Positions 1 through 6,229 of a stretch of DNA of 8,539 nucleotides are shown here, in pieces. A program made the translations under genes and the position numbers. Within the stretch, counting starts at the first letter, position 1, and the number at the start of each line of letters is the position of its first letter. Origin of the DNA: SAR202 cluster bacterium (lineage in GTDB: Bacteria; Chloroflexota; Dehalococcoidia; Lucifugimonadales; UBA826); assembly GCA_009392675.1 (NCBI GenBank), contig VFFY01000140.1, forward strand, positions 1 to 8,539, read 5' to 3'. A model generated the notes under the pieces. The model worked only from the letters and a program-made list of their open reading frames with translations. It made no database searches and had not been told where the DNA came from.

Positions 1-117
1 GAAAATTTAAGTGAAGCGGATGTGGAAATTAACCTATCGTCGGATGTTCAAGATTTCTTAAATGAGATGGGTGAGCGGTTTGAGGATGATGGAAGTGATA
101 GTAGCCAGAGTAACTAA
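1..117 (+). CDS. C-terminal fragment of an unrecognised protein with an acidic tail
   Basis: The window opens inside a reading frame in frame 1 that stays open for 38 codons and ends at TAA (115-117). The visible tail is rich in Asp, Glu and Ser. It contains a short possibly helical stretch (DVQDFLNEMGERFEDD) and ends in the low-complexity residues DGSDSSQSN. No family can be named from so little. Its stop overlaps by a few bases the stop of the convergent aldo/keto reductase gene (TAG at 116-114 on the minus strand), so the two genes meet tail to tail with no room for a separate terminator. That the frame is coding rests on its openness, plausible codon use and clean fit against the neighbour. 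The start and most of the protein lie left of the window. Confidence 0.55.
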   Translation, partial: ENLSEADVEINLSSDVQDFLNEMGERFEDDGSDSSQSN

Positions 118-929
118 ATACACCTTTCAGTCTCACGTTTGACAAAACCTCTCAATTCTTTTGGCATTTGTATTGCGCCTAAGGAATTCTCTTTTATCCT
201 TTTTGGGTTAGATGTTGCTGGTATCGCTGATGTTATAACCTCATTTGATATAACCCAAGATAACAAGGCCTGAGCCCAGGTTTTGATGCCTAAATCAGAT
301 AAAGGGCCCAAGTCAGGACTTACTCGAAGATCTTTCACGTATTTTCCTTTTTGTAGTGGTTCCATTACCAGAACTCCTATTTCCATTGATTCCGCTAACG
401 GGAGTACATCAGATTCCACTCGTGTATTAATAACATTGTAGGGAATTTGGATAGAATCAATTTTGCCGGTTTTCATAATGTTCATCATTTCTGGATAGTC
501 ACTAGGAGTCATACAGGTTAGACCCACTAAACCTATCTTTCCTTCATCTTTCAGACCAGTAAGAGTTGGTAGGTGGGTTTTCCAATCTACTAAATTATGT
601 ATTTGGAGAATATGAATGTACTCAGTTTTCAGCAACGAAAATGAGTTATCAATTTGGTCTAAACCAGATCGATAACCTGTCGTCCACACTTTTGTAGCTA
701 TTTGAAATTTTGAGGGATCATTTTCTTGAATTGCTAATCCTAGGACTTTTTCTGCGTTGCCATACATTGGTGAGGAATCGACAAGGGTTACCCCATTATT
801 TTGACATTCCTCGACTATTTTATTTCGAACGGAGAAAACTTCTGGGATCGAATCATCTACATCAAAAGTCCTGGAGGTTCCCATACCAACGGCAGGGAAT
901 TCCATTTCTCTTATTTTTCTGAACAACAT
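114..929 (-). CDS. Aldo/keto reductase family protein
   Basis: This 271-residue protein is a soluble NAD(P)H-dependent oxidoreductase of the aldo/keto reductase (TIM-barrel) superfamily. These enzymes usually reduce aldehydes or ketones to alcohols. The N-terminal strand motif PAVGMGTSRTFD is present, and the catalytic tetrad is visible: Asp51 and Tyr56 in VDSSPMYGNAEKVLG, Lys80 in ATKVW, and His111 in LQIHN. The C-terminal cofactor region is recognisable from AIPATSNPKRIKEN. The length is slightly short for the family because the N-terminus is trimmed. The start at 929 lies 9 nt after the upstream gene's stop and has no clear Shine-Dalgarno; the Met at residue 9 (codon 903-905) is an alternative. 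It is the third gene of a likely operon with the barrel protein and the formyltransferase. The substrate is unknown. Family assignment is strong; the exact role is not determinable. Confidence 0.9.
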   Translation of the reverse strand: MLFRKIREMEFPAVGMGTSRTFDVDDSIPEVFSVRNKIVEECQNNGVTLVDSSPMYGNAEKVLGLAIQENDPSKFQIATKVWTTGYRSGLDQIDNSFSLLKTEYIHILQIHNLVDWKTHLPTLTGLKDEGKIGLVGLTCMTPSDYPEMMNIMKTGKIDSIQIPYNVINTRVESDVLPLAESMEIGVLVMEPLQKGKYVKDLRVSPDLGPLSDLGIKTWAQALLSWVISNEVITSAIPATSNPKRIKENSLGAIQMPKELRGFVKRETERCI

Positions 930-938
930 TTGCTACAC

Positions 939-1286
939 TTAATTTTTATTTTTTAGTAATACGTGCCTTCTGTTGAAGGTGTGTTGTCTGACTTCAGTAG
1001 CCCATCTACCTTTATCCACAGCAGCAGCCCATTCTGGGGATGTCAGGACCTTTGGATCCTCTATTTCATATATTGCTGTGTGTTTCGGTTGGTTTTCTAT
1101 AATTATTTCTTGTTCTACTCCTCCGATTACCATTTTCAATTGCTCCGTGGTAAACCTGGCTATGGCTAATACTCCAGGTACCTCGGACAGGTATGGTATA
1201 TGTTCCTTGTCGTAGACCTCATCAAATAGGGCCTCCTTGTCTTGAGGCACATCCATTGCAGCTGAGAAATAGTATTTTCCGTTCAT
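939..1286 (-). CDS. Small dimeric alpha/beta-barrel (EthD-like) protein
   Basis: This is a 115-residue soluble protein. The segment YDKEHIPYLSEVPGV (residues 25-39) has the pattern 'Y-x-x-E-H-I-P-x-L-x-x-V-P-G' typical of EthD-like and related dimeric ferredoxin-fold barrel proteins. It is preceded by a first beta strand (KYYFSAAMDV) and followed by a second (VLAIARFT). The later segment AIYEIEDPKVLTSPEWAAA fits the usual strand followed by a helix ending in a Trp. Family members include small accessory proteins of degradation clusters and some cofactor-free monooxygenases or isomerases. His29 is the likely conserved polar residue. A good Shine-Dalgarno (AGGAG, 1294-1298 on the minus strand) sits 7 nt before the ATG. 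The gene lies between the formyltransferase (47 nt gap) and the aldo/keto reductase (9 nt gap), which suggests co-transcription. No function can be assigned beyond the fold. Confidence 0.75.
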   Translation of the reverse strand: MNGKYYFSAAMDVPQDKEALFDEVYDKEHIPYLSEVPGVLAIARFTTEQLKMVIGGVEQEIIIENQPKHTAIYEIEDPKVLTSPEWAAAVDKGRWATEVRQHTFNRRHVLLKNKN

Positions 1287-1333
1287 TTGCTAACTCCTTT
1301 GACTAGATAAAATTAATAAAGGTTAATAAATGT

Positions 1334-2254
1334 CTAAAGTCCGAATCTGTCGCCTACTTTCAATCTATGGGATTCTACAAAATCTGAGGCCATAATTTTT
1401 GCTTCTCGGCCTACTTTGACCCTACCTATATTGATCATGCCGTCCGAGACTGACAAACTGAACGACTCATCCGATATTTTCGTTACGGTTCCTGCAGGTT
1501 GATCATGTTTGGAAGATTCAAAAGATGTGTTGAATAAGTAAATTGACTTTTTGTTCCACAACGTATTGGCTCCAGGGCTTGGATCAGACCCTCTAATCAG
1601 ATTGTAGATTTCCATACCAGGTTTATTCCAATCTATGATTACGTCATCTGACCTGCACCACCCCTCGTATGTGGCTTTGCTGTGGTCTTGTTCAACTTTG
1701 GAGGCGGTACCATTTTTAACCATTTCTACTGCTTCAACCATTGCCTCCACTCCAGCAGGGTAGAGTTTGCCAAAATAAACTGATCCCAAAGTGTCGGTTT
1801 CAGTAATATCAAATTCTTTTTGTAAAAGTATTGGACCTGTGTCCAGACCTTTGTCTGGCCAGAAAATAGTGAGACCAGTTTTTGATTTCCCTTGTATGAT
1901 GGGCCAATTAATTGAACTAGGTCCTCTATGTTCTGGAAGTAAAGATGGATGATACTGAATAGTTCCCAAGCGAGGTGCTTCAAGGATTTCATCTGGGACG
2001 ATATCGGTAACAAAGGCCATCACACATAGATCTATGTGTAACGATAAAAATTCTCTAATTGCCTCTTTATCTCGCATTCTTTTGTATTGGAATACTGGTA
2101 TTTGATTTTCTAATGCTGCCGATTTTATGAGATCTTCAGGTCTACCTGGATTGTCCGGTGGACAAAGCACAGCTACTACGTTTTCTTTTTTATCTACCAG
2201 TGCATTTAAGACATCTTTGCCAAAGGCAGCTTGTCCTATTATGGCGATTTTCAT
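1334..2254 (-). CDS. Formyltransferase-family protein resembling the 10-formyl-THF hydrolase domain of ALDH1L1
   Basis: This 306-residue protein has the two-domain layout of methionyl-tRNA formyltransferase: an N-terminal formyltransferase catalytic domain (about 1-205) and a C-terminal OB-like domain (about 206-306). Its closest visible resemblance is to the hydrolase domain of 10-formyltetrahydrofolate dehydrogenase (ALDH1L1). Shared stretches are MKIAIIGQ at the start, YHPSLLPEHRG (101-111), SINW (114-117), GLDTG (136-140), LLQKE (143-147), TYEG (195-198) and IRGSDPSPGA (220-229). Catalytic His102 and Asp138 are present. The Asn that precedes the catalytic His in tRNA formyltransferases is replaced by Gln100. 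It probably binds 10-formyl-THF and either releases formate or transfers the formyl group to an unknown acceptor. It stands alone, with no carrier-protein or aldehyde dehydrogenase domain fused. The ATG has an AGGAG (2263-2267) 8 nt upstream. It leads a three-gene minus-strand operon and is divergent from the CoA-transferase. Housekeeping Fmt is the less likely reading. Confidence 0.85.
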   Translation of the reverse strand: MKIAIIGQAAFGKDVLNALVDKKENVVAVLCPPDNPGRPEDLIKSAALENQIPVFQYKRMRDKEAIREFLSLHIDLCVMAFVTDIVPDEILEAPRLGTIQYHPSLLPEHRGPSSINWPIIQGKSKTGLTIFWPDKGLDTGPILLQKEFDITETDTLGSVYFGKLYPAGVEAMVEAVEMVKNGTASKVEQDHSKATYEGWCRSDDVIIDWNKPGMEIYNLIRGSDPSPGANTLWNKKSIYLFNTSFESSKHDQPAGTVTKISDESFSLSVSDGMINIGRVKVGREAKIMASDFVESHRLKVGDRFGL

Positions 2255-2281
2255 ATCAATATCTCCTATATGGTCATTTGG

Positions 2282-2328
2282 GAGGTATGGTCCACACTGG
2301 AATATAACACATCAATTGACCGTACCTC
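2282..2328. repeat. Imperfect inverted repeat, candidate operator
   Basis: GAGGTATGGTC (2282-2292) and GACCGTACCTC (2318-2328) are 11-base inverted arms with one mismatch, 25 bases apart. The right arm overlaps the -35 box of the plus-strand promoter, and the left arm lies just downstream of the minus-strand extended -10. A further TATGGTC at 2269-2275 repeats the left half-site 17 bases away in direct orientation. This placement fits a regulator controlling both divergent operons. The wide spacing argues against a transcription terminator. Confidence 0.45.
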
Positions 2329-2344
2329 TGGGCGAACATAACAT
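2316..2344 (+). promoter_or_regulatory. Probable sigma-70 promoter for the CoA-transferase/lyase operon
   Basis: A -35 box TTGACC (5 of 6 consensus bases) is followed after exactly 17 bases by TAACAT (4 of 6 consensus bases). Transcription would begin near 2351, giving a leader of about 50 bases before the TTG start at 2404. The -35 box overlaps an inverted half-site, which would suit repression. Confidence 0.5.
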
Positions 2345-2387
2345 GAGATCAGGTAATTACAGATTCAATTACTTATACGACTATTTT

Positions 2388-2397
2388 GGAGAAGAGG
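2388..2397 (+). promoter_or_regulatory. Ribosome binding site deciding a TTG start
   Basis: The purine-rich run GGAGAAGAGG ends 6 bases before TTG at 2404. The upstream TTG at 2386 overlaps this run and so cannot use it. The downstream ATG at 2425 has no good ribosome-binding sequence. This supports a TTG start at 2404. Confidence 0.6.
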
Positions 2398-2403
2398 TTA
2401 ATT

Positions 2404-3651
2404 TTGGTCGAAGTTAAAAAATCGATGTCTCCTTTGTCGGGCCTTAGGGTACTTGGTGTGACTGTCTACCTCGCAGGACCGTTTGCGATGATGAATTTAG
2501 CTAGATTGGGGGCCGAATGTATAAAAGTAGAAATACCGGGTGTGGGAGATCCATCTAGAGGAAATGGACCCTTTGCCTCTCCTGACGGATATGTGGAAAC
2601 GCAGGAGTCTGAAAAGCATCTTTCTACTCGGTTTCTTAAAAGGGCCCAGGGTCTGAAAAGCGTTACTTTGAATCTAAAAGATCCAAAAGGCCTGGAAATG
2701 TTTATGGAGCTAGTGAAAAAGTCAGATGTACTAGTCGAAAATTTATCGCCCGGCGCTATGAAGAGATTAGGTTTGGGTTACGAGAAAGCGGCAAAAGTTA
2801 ATCCGGGAATTATTTATACGTCTATTTCAGGATATGGTCAATCCGGTCCGTATTCACATCAAAAGGCTCATGATCCACAAATTCAAGGCATGAGTGGTCT
2901 TATGGATATAAACGGCTCAGAAAGTGAACCTCCTACCAGGGTTGGGTTTTATATCGGGGATTTGGTAACACCTCTTTTTGCCTGCTATTCGGTTCTTGCA
3001 GCGCTCAGAGAAAAAGATAGGACTGGTTATGGTCAATATTTGGATGTGTCCATGATGGATTCATTAACATCCCTCATGTTTATGGAAAATTTGGAAGAGG
3101 CCATTATGTACGGTGAACCACTTAGGCAGGGAAATAATAGCCGTGGAGGCCCGATGGGGCTCTATCACACCAAAGATGGAGATATCACCTTAACTGTTGC
3201 CAGTGATGATCAGTGGAGCAGATTGGCTAAAGCGTTAGATGCCCCGGAATTAATAGTAAATCCAAAATTTGCCACCTTTATCGAACGAAATCGGAATGTT
3301 GTCGAGGCTCGAGGGGAAGTACAGGGCCGACTTGATCGTTACACTAAAAGTGAGGCGATAGCATTATTAGAGGAAAATAAAGTTCCTTGTGGGTTGGTAA
3401 GAACTGTGCCCGAAATAATAGAAGACTCACATTTTTGGGATCGAGGAACCCTTCAACCAATGAAAAGTTCAGCTTTTGCTGATGCCGTTCCAGGAATTGC
3501 ATCAGGTTTTCCTGTTGATTTTTCTGGGGGTGAATTACCTCAGTCGAAAGGTGCACCAATGTTAGGTGAGCACAACCATGAGATATATCATGAGATTCTC
3601 GGAATTAGCTCGGAAGATCTCGAAGAATATGAACGAAATGGAATTATTTGA
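2404..3651 (+). CDS. CaiB/BaiF (family III) acyl-CoA transferase
   Basis: This 415-residue cytosolic enzyme transfers CoA between a CoA-thioester donor and a carboxylic acid. It opens with the family signature PLSGLRVLGV and AGPFAMMNLARLGAECIKVE. These are followed by GDPSRGNGP, LKSVTLNLKDPKG, VLVENLSPGAMKRLGLGYE and SGYGQSGPY. The catalytic Asp186 lies in YIGDL, at the position of Asp169 of formyl-CoA:oxalate transferase, and the C-terminus carries PMLGEHNHEI. The active-site Gln of oxalate-type enzymes (before AGP) is Leu here, and their long Gly-rich loop is absent, so oxalate/formyl-CoA specificity is unlikely. The usual 'NRGK' segment reads RAQGLK. The start was chosen as TTG 2404 for its Shine-Dalgarno; ATG 2425 (408 residues) and TTG 2386 (421) are alternatives. 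The lyase gene follows after 24 bases, which suggests joint action as in malate or itaconate CoA modules. The family is certain; the substrate is unknown. Confidence 0.93.
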   Translation: MVEVKKSMSPLSGLRVLGVTVYLAGPFAMMNLARLGAECIKVEIPGVGDPSRGNGPFASPDGYVETQESEKHLSTRFLKRAQGLKSVTLNLKDPKGLEMFMELVKKSDVLVENLSPGAMKRLGLGYEKAAKVNPGIIYTSISGYGQSGPYSHQKAHDPQIQGMSGLMDINGSESEPPTRVGFYIGDLVTPLFACYSVLAALREKDRTGYGQYLDVSMMDSLTSLMFMENLEEAIMYGEPLRQGNNSRGGPMGLYHTKDGDITLTVASDDQWSRLAKALDAPELIVNPKFATFIERNRNVVEARGEVQGRLDRYTKSEAIALLEENKVPCGLVRTVPEIIEDSHFWDRGTLQPMKSSAFADAVPGIASGFPVDFSGGELPQSKGAPMLGEHNHEIYHEILGISSEDLEEYERNGII

Positions 3652-3675
3652 AATTAATAAAAAAGTGAGGAATTG

Positions 3676-4578
3676 ATGAGGGACCAAGCTAAACCTTTGC
3701 GGACCATGCTTTATGTACCTGCTAATAAAGAAGATTGGGTCAGGAAAGCTCCAAAATACGGTGCAGATGCTCTTATCTTGGACATTGAAGACTCTGTGCC
3801 TTTAGACGAGAAGCAAAACGCACGGGAAATCGTTTCTAGAATGGTTCCAGAATTGGCTGCGCAAGGTATAACAGTATTGGTAAGAGTCAATGATATTGAT
3901 ACAGGACTTACTGCAGAAGATGTAGCTTACGCGGTTCAGGAAGGCCTTTACGCTATTACTCTGCCGATGGTGAAAGGACCTGCCGATGTGAAAAAACTTG
4001 ACTCCTTTATTTCTAGTGAGGAGAAGAAAAAAGGTATAGATCTGGGGAAGATATTGATTGACCCCGGTTTGGAAACAGCTACAGGGCTCCGGTTTGCTTA
4101 TGAAGTGGGAACTTCATCAGATCGAGTTGCGCATATGGGGGCTGGAGGTGGTAGGGGAGGAGACATAGCTAGAGCTGTAGGATATCAATGGACTCCCGAA
4201 GGCACAGAAACTTTATTTATCCGTTCAAAGGTACTACTAGACGCTCGAGCAGCTGGTGTACCTTTTCCATTGACTGGCTTGTGGCAGGACATACATGATC
4301 ATGAAGGATTAAGGAGCTTTGCGCAACATTCAAGAGAGCTAGGTTATAACGGAATGACAGTTATACATCCGTCTCACGTTCCAATAGTGAATGAAATATT
4401 TTCTCCGAGTAAAGATGAGATAAGTGAGTGGCAAGGTTTAGTTCAATCGATGAAGGAGATTAGAGAGAGTGGAGGGGCCGCCGTTTCTTTTCAAGGCGGA
4501 ATGGTCGATATCGCTCATGAGAAAACAGCTTTGGAGATGCTTGATATGGCTCGTGCTTTGGGATTGTTGGATGATTAA
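3676..4578 (+). CDS. CitE/HpcH-like CoA-ester lyase (citrate lyase beta-subunit family)
   Basis: This 300-residue TIM-barrel protein belongs to the HpcH/HpaI aldolase and citrate lyase family. Members make or break C-C bonds in 3-hydroxyacyl-CoA substrates such as malyl-CoA or citramalyl-CoA, using Mg2+. It shows TMLYVPAN at the N-terminus, ADALILDIEDSVP (Asp36, Glu38, Asp39), the substrate-binding Arg70 in VRVND, LPMVKGPADV, the metal-ligand Glu133 in GLETATG, and Asp163 as probable second ligand. The conserved tail IHPSHVPIVNEIFSPS follows. The metal loop is unusual: GAGGGRGGD replaces the common 'fGxxD' pattern. There is no citrate-lyase alpha subunit or acyl carrier gene nearby, so a stand-alone CoA-ester lyase or thioesterase is favoured over citrate lyase. 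ATG 3676 has GAGG five bases upstream; an in-frame TTG at 3673 is too close to it. Its stop overlaps that of the convergent FMN reductase. The exact substrate is not determinable. Confidence 0.9.
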   Translation: MRDQAKPLRTMLYVPANKEDWVRKAPKYGADALILDIEDSVPLDEKQNAREIVSRMVPELAAQGITVLVRVNDIDTGLTAEDVAYAVQEGLYAITLPMVKGPADVKKLDSFISSEEKKKGIDLGKILIDPGLETATGLRFAYEVGTSSDRVAHMGAGGGRGGDIARAVGYQWTPEGTETLFIRSKVLLDARAAGVPFPLTGLWQDIHDHEGLRSFAQHSRELGYNGMTVIHPSHVPIVNEIFSPSKDEISEWQGLVQSMKEIRESGGAAVSFQGGMVDIAHEKTALEMLDMARALGLLDD

Positions 4579-5087
4579 CCAGACGTATTGATAATTTCAT
4601 TCACTGATTGATCAATCATTTCCTTTAAATTTTGACTTGGATTTCCATCTTCATTCCAATGCTCTCCCCAAGAGTAAATCGACTTGTTGGCGACAACGGC
4701 TCCTAATGTTCTGACCATTGGAGTTAAACCATGTTCAACTGACAAAGCGTGTTCTGCAGATCCTCCGGTTTGGATGGGTAGTACTAACTTGCCAGACAGG
4801 GAATTTTCTGGAAATTGATCAAAAAAAGTTTTTATTAGACCTGTATAGGTGGCTCTATATGTCGGGGTGGCAGCGATGATCACATCGGAATCAAGGACAC
4901 GTTCTATAGAATCATTTAATGCTTTATCTTTACTTCTCAACAAAAGAGCTTCTGACGAAATCTTGGACAAATCCACCAGTGCTGTGTCCCACTGTTCTTT
5001 AGGGAGCCTATCAATAAAAATATTTACGATTTTTTCAGAAGATGAACCTTGGAATGGACTTCCTAGTACCGCCGATAATATTTTCAT
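4575..5087 (-). CDS. NAD(P)H-dependent FMN reductase, SsuE/MsuE-like
   Basis: This 170-residue flavodoxin-fold protein most likely reduces FMN with NAD(P)H and hands FMNH2 to the monooxygenase encoded just upstream. Evidence is the FMN phosphate loop LGSPFQGSSSEK (8-19), AATPTYRATYTGLIKTFFDQFP (72-93 region), GKLVLPIQTGGSAEHALSVEHGL (99-121 region) and a length close to SsuE/MsuE. At the pi-helix position, Tyr118 in E. coli SsuE, this protein has His119, as I recall for MsuE of the methanesulfonate system. The ATG overlaps the stop of the SsuD-like gene (ATGA). No strong ribosome site of its own is visible, which implies translational coupling and matched production of the two components. It ends tail to tail with the CitE-like lyase, sharing bases 4575-4578. 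The annotation as an FMN reductase is strong; the choice between SsuE and MsuE type is uncertain. Confidence 0.88.
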   Translation of the reverse strand: MKILSAVLGSPFQGSSSEKIVNIFIDRLPKEQWDTALVDLSKISSEALLLRSKDKALNDSIERVLDSDVIIAATPTYRATYTGLIKTFFDQFPENSLSGKLVLPIQTGGSAEHALSVEHGLTPMVRTLGAVVANKSIYSWGEHWNEDGNPSQNLKEMIDQSVNEIINTSG

Positions 5088-6211
5088 AATAAGTGTTTTC
5101 CAGTAACTGCGTGCCTTTTATGATAATTAACAACCGATTCTTTTAGATTAGGGATTAGTTCTTTACCCCAATAAACAGCGTCATTATATGCATCAAAACC
5201 TCTTACTAATAAAGTGCTACAACCTAGTTTGTAGTATTTCATAAGTGAATCAGATACTTGTTCTGCGGTGCCTACAAGTGCCGTAGTATTTCCTGCACCT
5301 CGAGTAGCTGCCGCTATGGGAGTGTAAAGTCGATCATCCAAGATTTCCCCATCTTTTGCGAAATCTACGAGACGCTGAGATCCTACAGATTCCAACCTTT
5401 CCTTTCCCATACCATGCATAGAATTCTGGTTGGTTTTCAGAACATTTTCTAGAGTGGAATGAGCAATATCCCAGGCTTCAGATTCAGTATCAGCCACTAT
5501 TGGTCTCGTTGAAACGGAAAATCTTACAGATTTTGGATCCCTTCCAACTTTTCTTACTCTGTCGGTGAATAATTTAATTTTTTTCTCGACTTCTTTGAGC
5601 GGTTCTCCCCACATAGCATATACGTTGCATTCTCTCGCACCCACTTCTAATGCGGCATCAGAAGCTCCACCAAAATACAGAGGGATATGTGGTTCCTGAA
5701 AGCATTCAAAGTCACTTTTCGCTTGTTCGAAGTGATAGAACTCACCCTTATGGTCGACGGGCGTTTTTGAAGTCCATAGGGTTTTAAGAATGTGCATGAA
5801 TTCTCCTGACCTTCTATATCTGGCATCATGGTCTAGAAAATCGCCATCACGCTTCTGTTCTAAATCCCCACCTCCGCTTATTATGTGTAGCGCAATTCTT
5901 CCCCGTGTTAATTGATCGATAGTGGCGGCTTTCCTACTTAGTACTGTCGGACTGACAAATCCAGGCCGGTGAGCAACCAAAAATCCAAGTTCTTCAGTGT
6001 TGGCTGCTGCATGCATCGCGACTATGAACCCGTCTGCAGATGAAGATGTGTATCCGACCAGAACTTTATCGAAGCCGCTATTCTCATGGGCTTTAGCAAA
6101 ATCGGAGATATAATCCCCGTCTACCCCGCCACCAATGACGTGTACCTCTGCACCTTTACTTCCAGTACCTTCTCTTACTGCGCCGATCATTCCGATTATC
6201 TCAAGTTCCAT
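5084..6211 (-). CDS. SsuD-like FMNH2-dependent monooxygenase
   Basis: This 375-residue luciferase-like TIM-barrel protein matches alkanesulfonate monooxygenase SsuD along its length. Shared motifs are LVAHRPGFVSPTVLSRKAATIDQLTRGR (78-105 region), FLDHDARYRRSGEF (125-138), PLYFGGASDAALE (177-189), WGEP (201-204), SVGSQR (275-280), and RGAGNTTALVG (304-314) with the active-site Arg304. SsuD-type enzymes use FMNH2 and O2 to cleave the C-S bond of sulfonates, and relatives act on sulfones, aromatic sulfur compounds or nitriloacetate-like chelators. Two residues important in SsuD differ: the Cys54 position is Ser58, and the His228 position (in LHVIV) is Arg236 (in TRPIV). The substrate is therefore probably not a simple alkanesulfonate. 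A ribosome site AGGA (6219-6222) lies 7 bases before ATG. The gene sits 18 bases after the first monooxygenase and overlaps the reductase. The two-component flavin system is well supported; the substrate is inferred only. Confidence 0.87.
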   Translation of the reverse strand: MELEIIGMIGAVREGTGSKGAEVHVIGGGVDGDYISDFAKAHENSGFDKVLVGYTSSSADGFIVAMHAAANTEELGFLVAHRPGFVSPTVLSRKAATIDQLTRGRIALHIISGGGDLEQKRDGDFLDHDARYRRSGEFMHILKTLWTSKTPVDHKGEFYHFEQAKSDFECFQEPHIPLYFGGASDAALEVGARECNVYAMWGEPLKEVEKKIKLFTDRVRKVGRDPKSVRFSVSTRPIVADTESEAWDIAHSTLENVLKTNQNSMHGMGKERLESVGSQRLVDFAKDGEILDDRLYTPIAAATRGAGNTTALVGTAEQVSDSLMKYYKLGCSTLLVRGFDAYNDAVYWGKELIPNLKESVVNYHKRHAVTGKHLL

Positions 6212-6229
6212 AAATCTATCCTAAATTAT

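Larger units (their letters stand above)
2255..2403. promoter_or_regulatory. Divergent control region between formyltransferase and CoA-transferase genes
   Basis: This 149-base non-coding stretch separates genes transcribed away from each other, so it should carry promoters for both. On the plus strand, TTGACC (2316-2321) and TAACAT (2339-2344) are 17 bases apart, as in a sigma-70 promoter. On the minus strand, TGTTATATT (complement of 2301-2309) looks like an extended -10. Three related half-sites, TATGGTC at 2269-2275 and 2286-2292 and an inverted GACCGTA at 2318-2324, surround these elements. The promoters are read from consensus similarity only. Confidence 0.55.

Noticed and set aside
710..922. 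Plus-strand open frame of 70 codons inside the aldo/keto reductase gene
   Set aside because: It lies wholly opposite a gene with a complete catalytic tetrad, has no ribosome site or recognisable motif, and is an antisense shadow.
963..1215. Two plus-strand open frames opposite the small barrel protein gene
   Set aside because: Their Ser/Phe-rich translations look like antisense products and they overlap each other; the minus-strand gene has the better start and a family motif.
2127..2417. Plus-strand open frame of 96 codons crossing the divergent region
   Set aside because: It runs antisense to the formyltransferase N-terminus, then through promoter sequence into the CoA-transferase start; no family resemblance.
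3676..4578. Citrate lyase beta subunit (citE) sensu stricto
   Set aside because: No citrate lyase alpha, gamma or accessory genes are adjacent; the pairing with a CoA-transferase fits a stand-alone CoA-ester lyase better.
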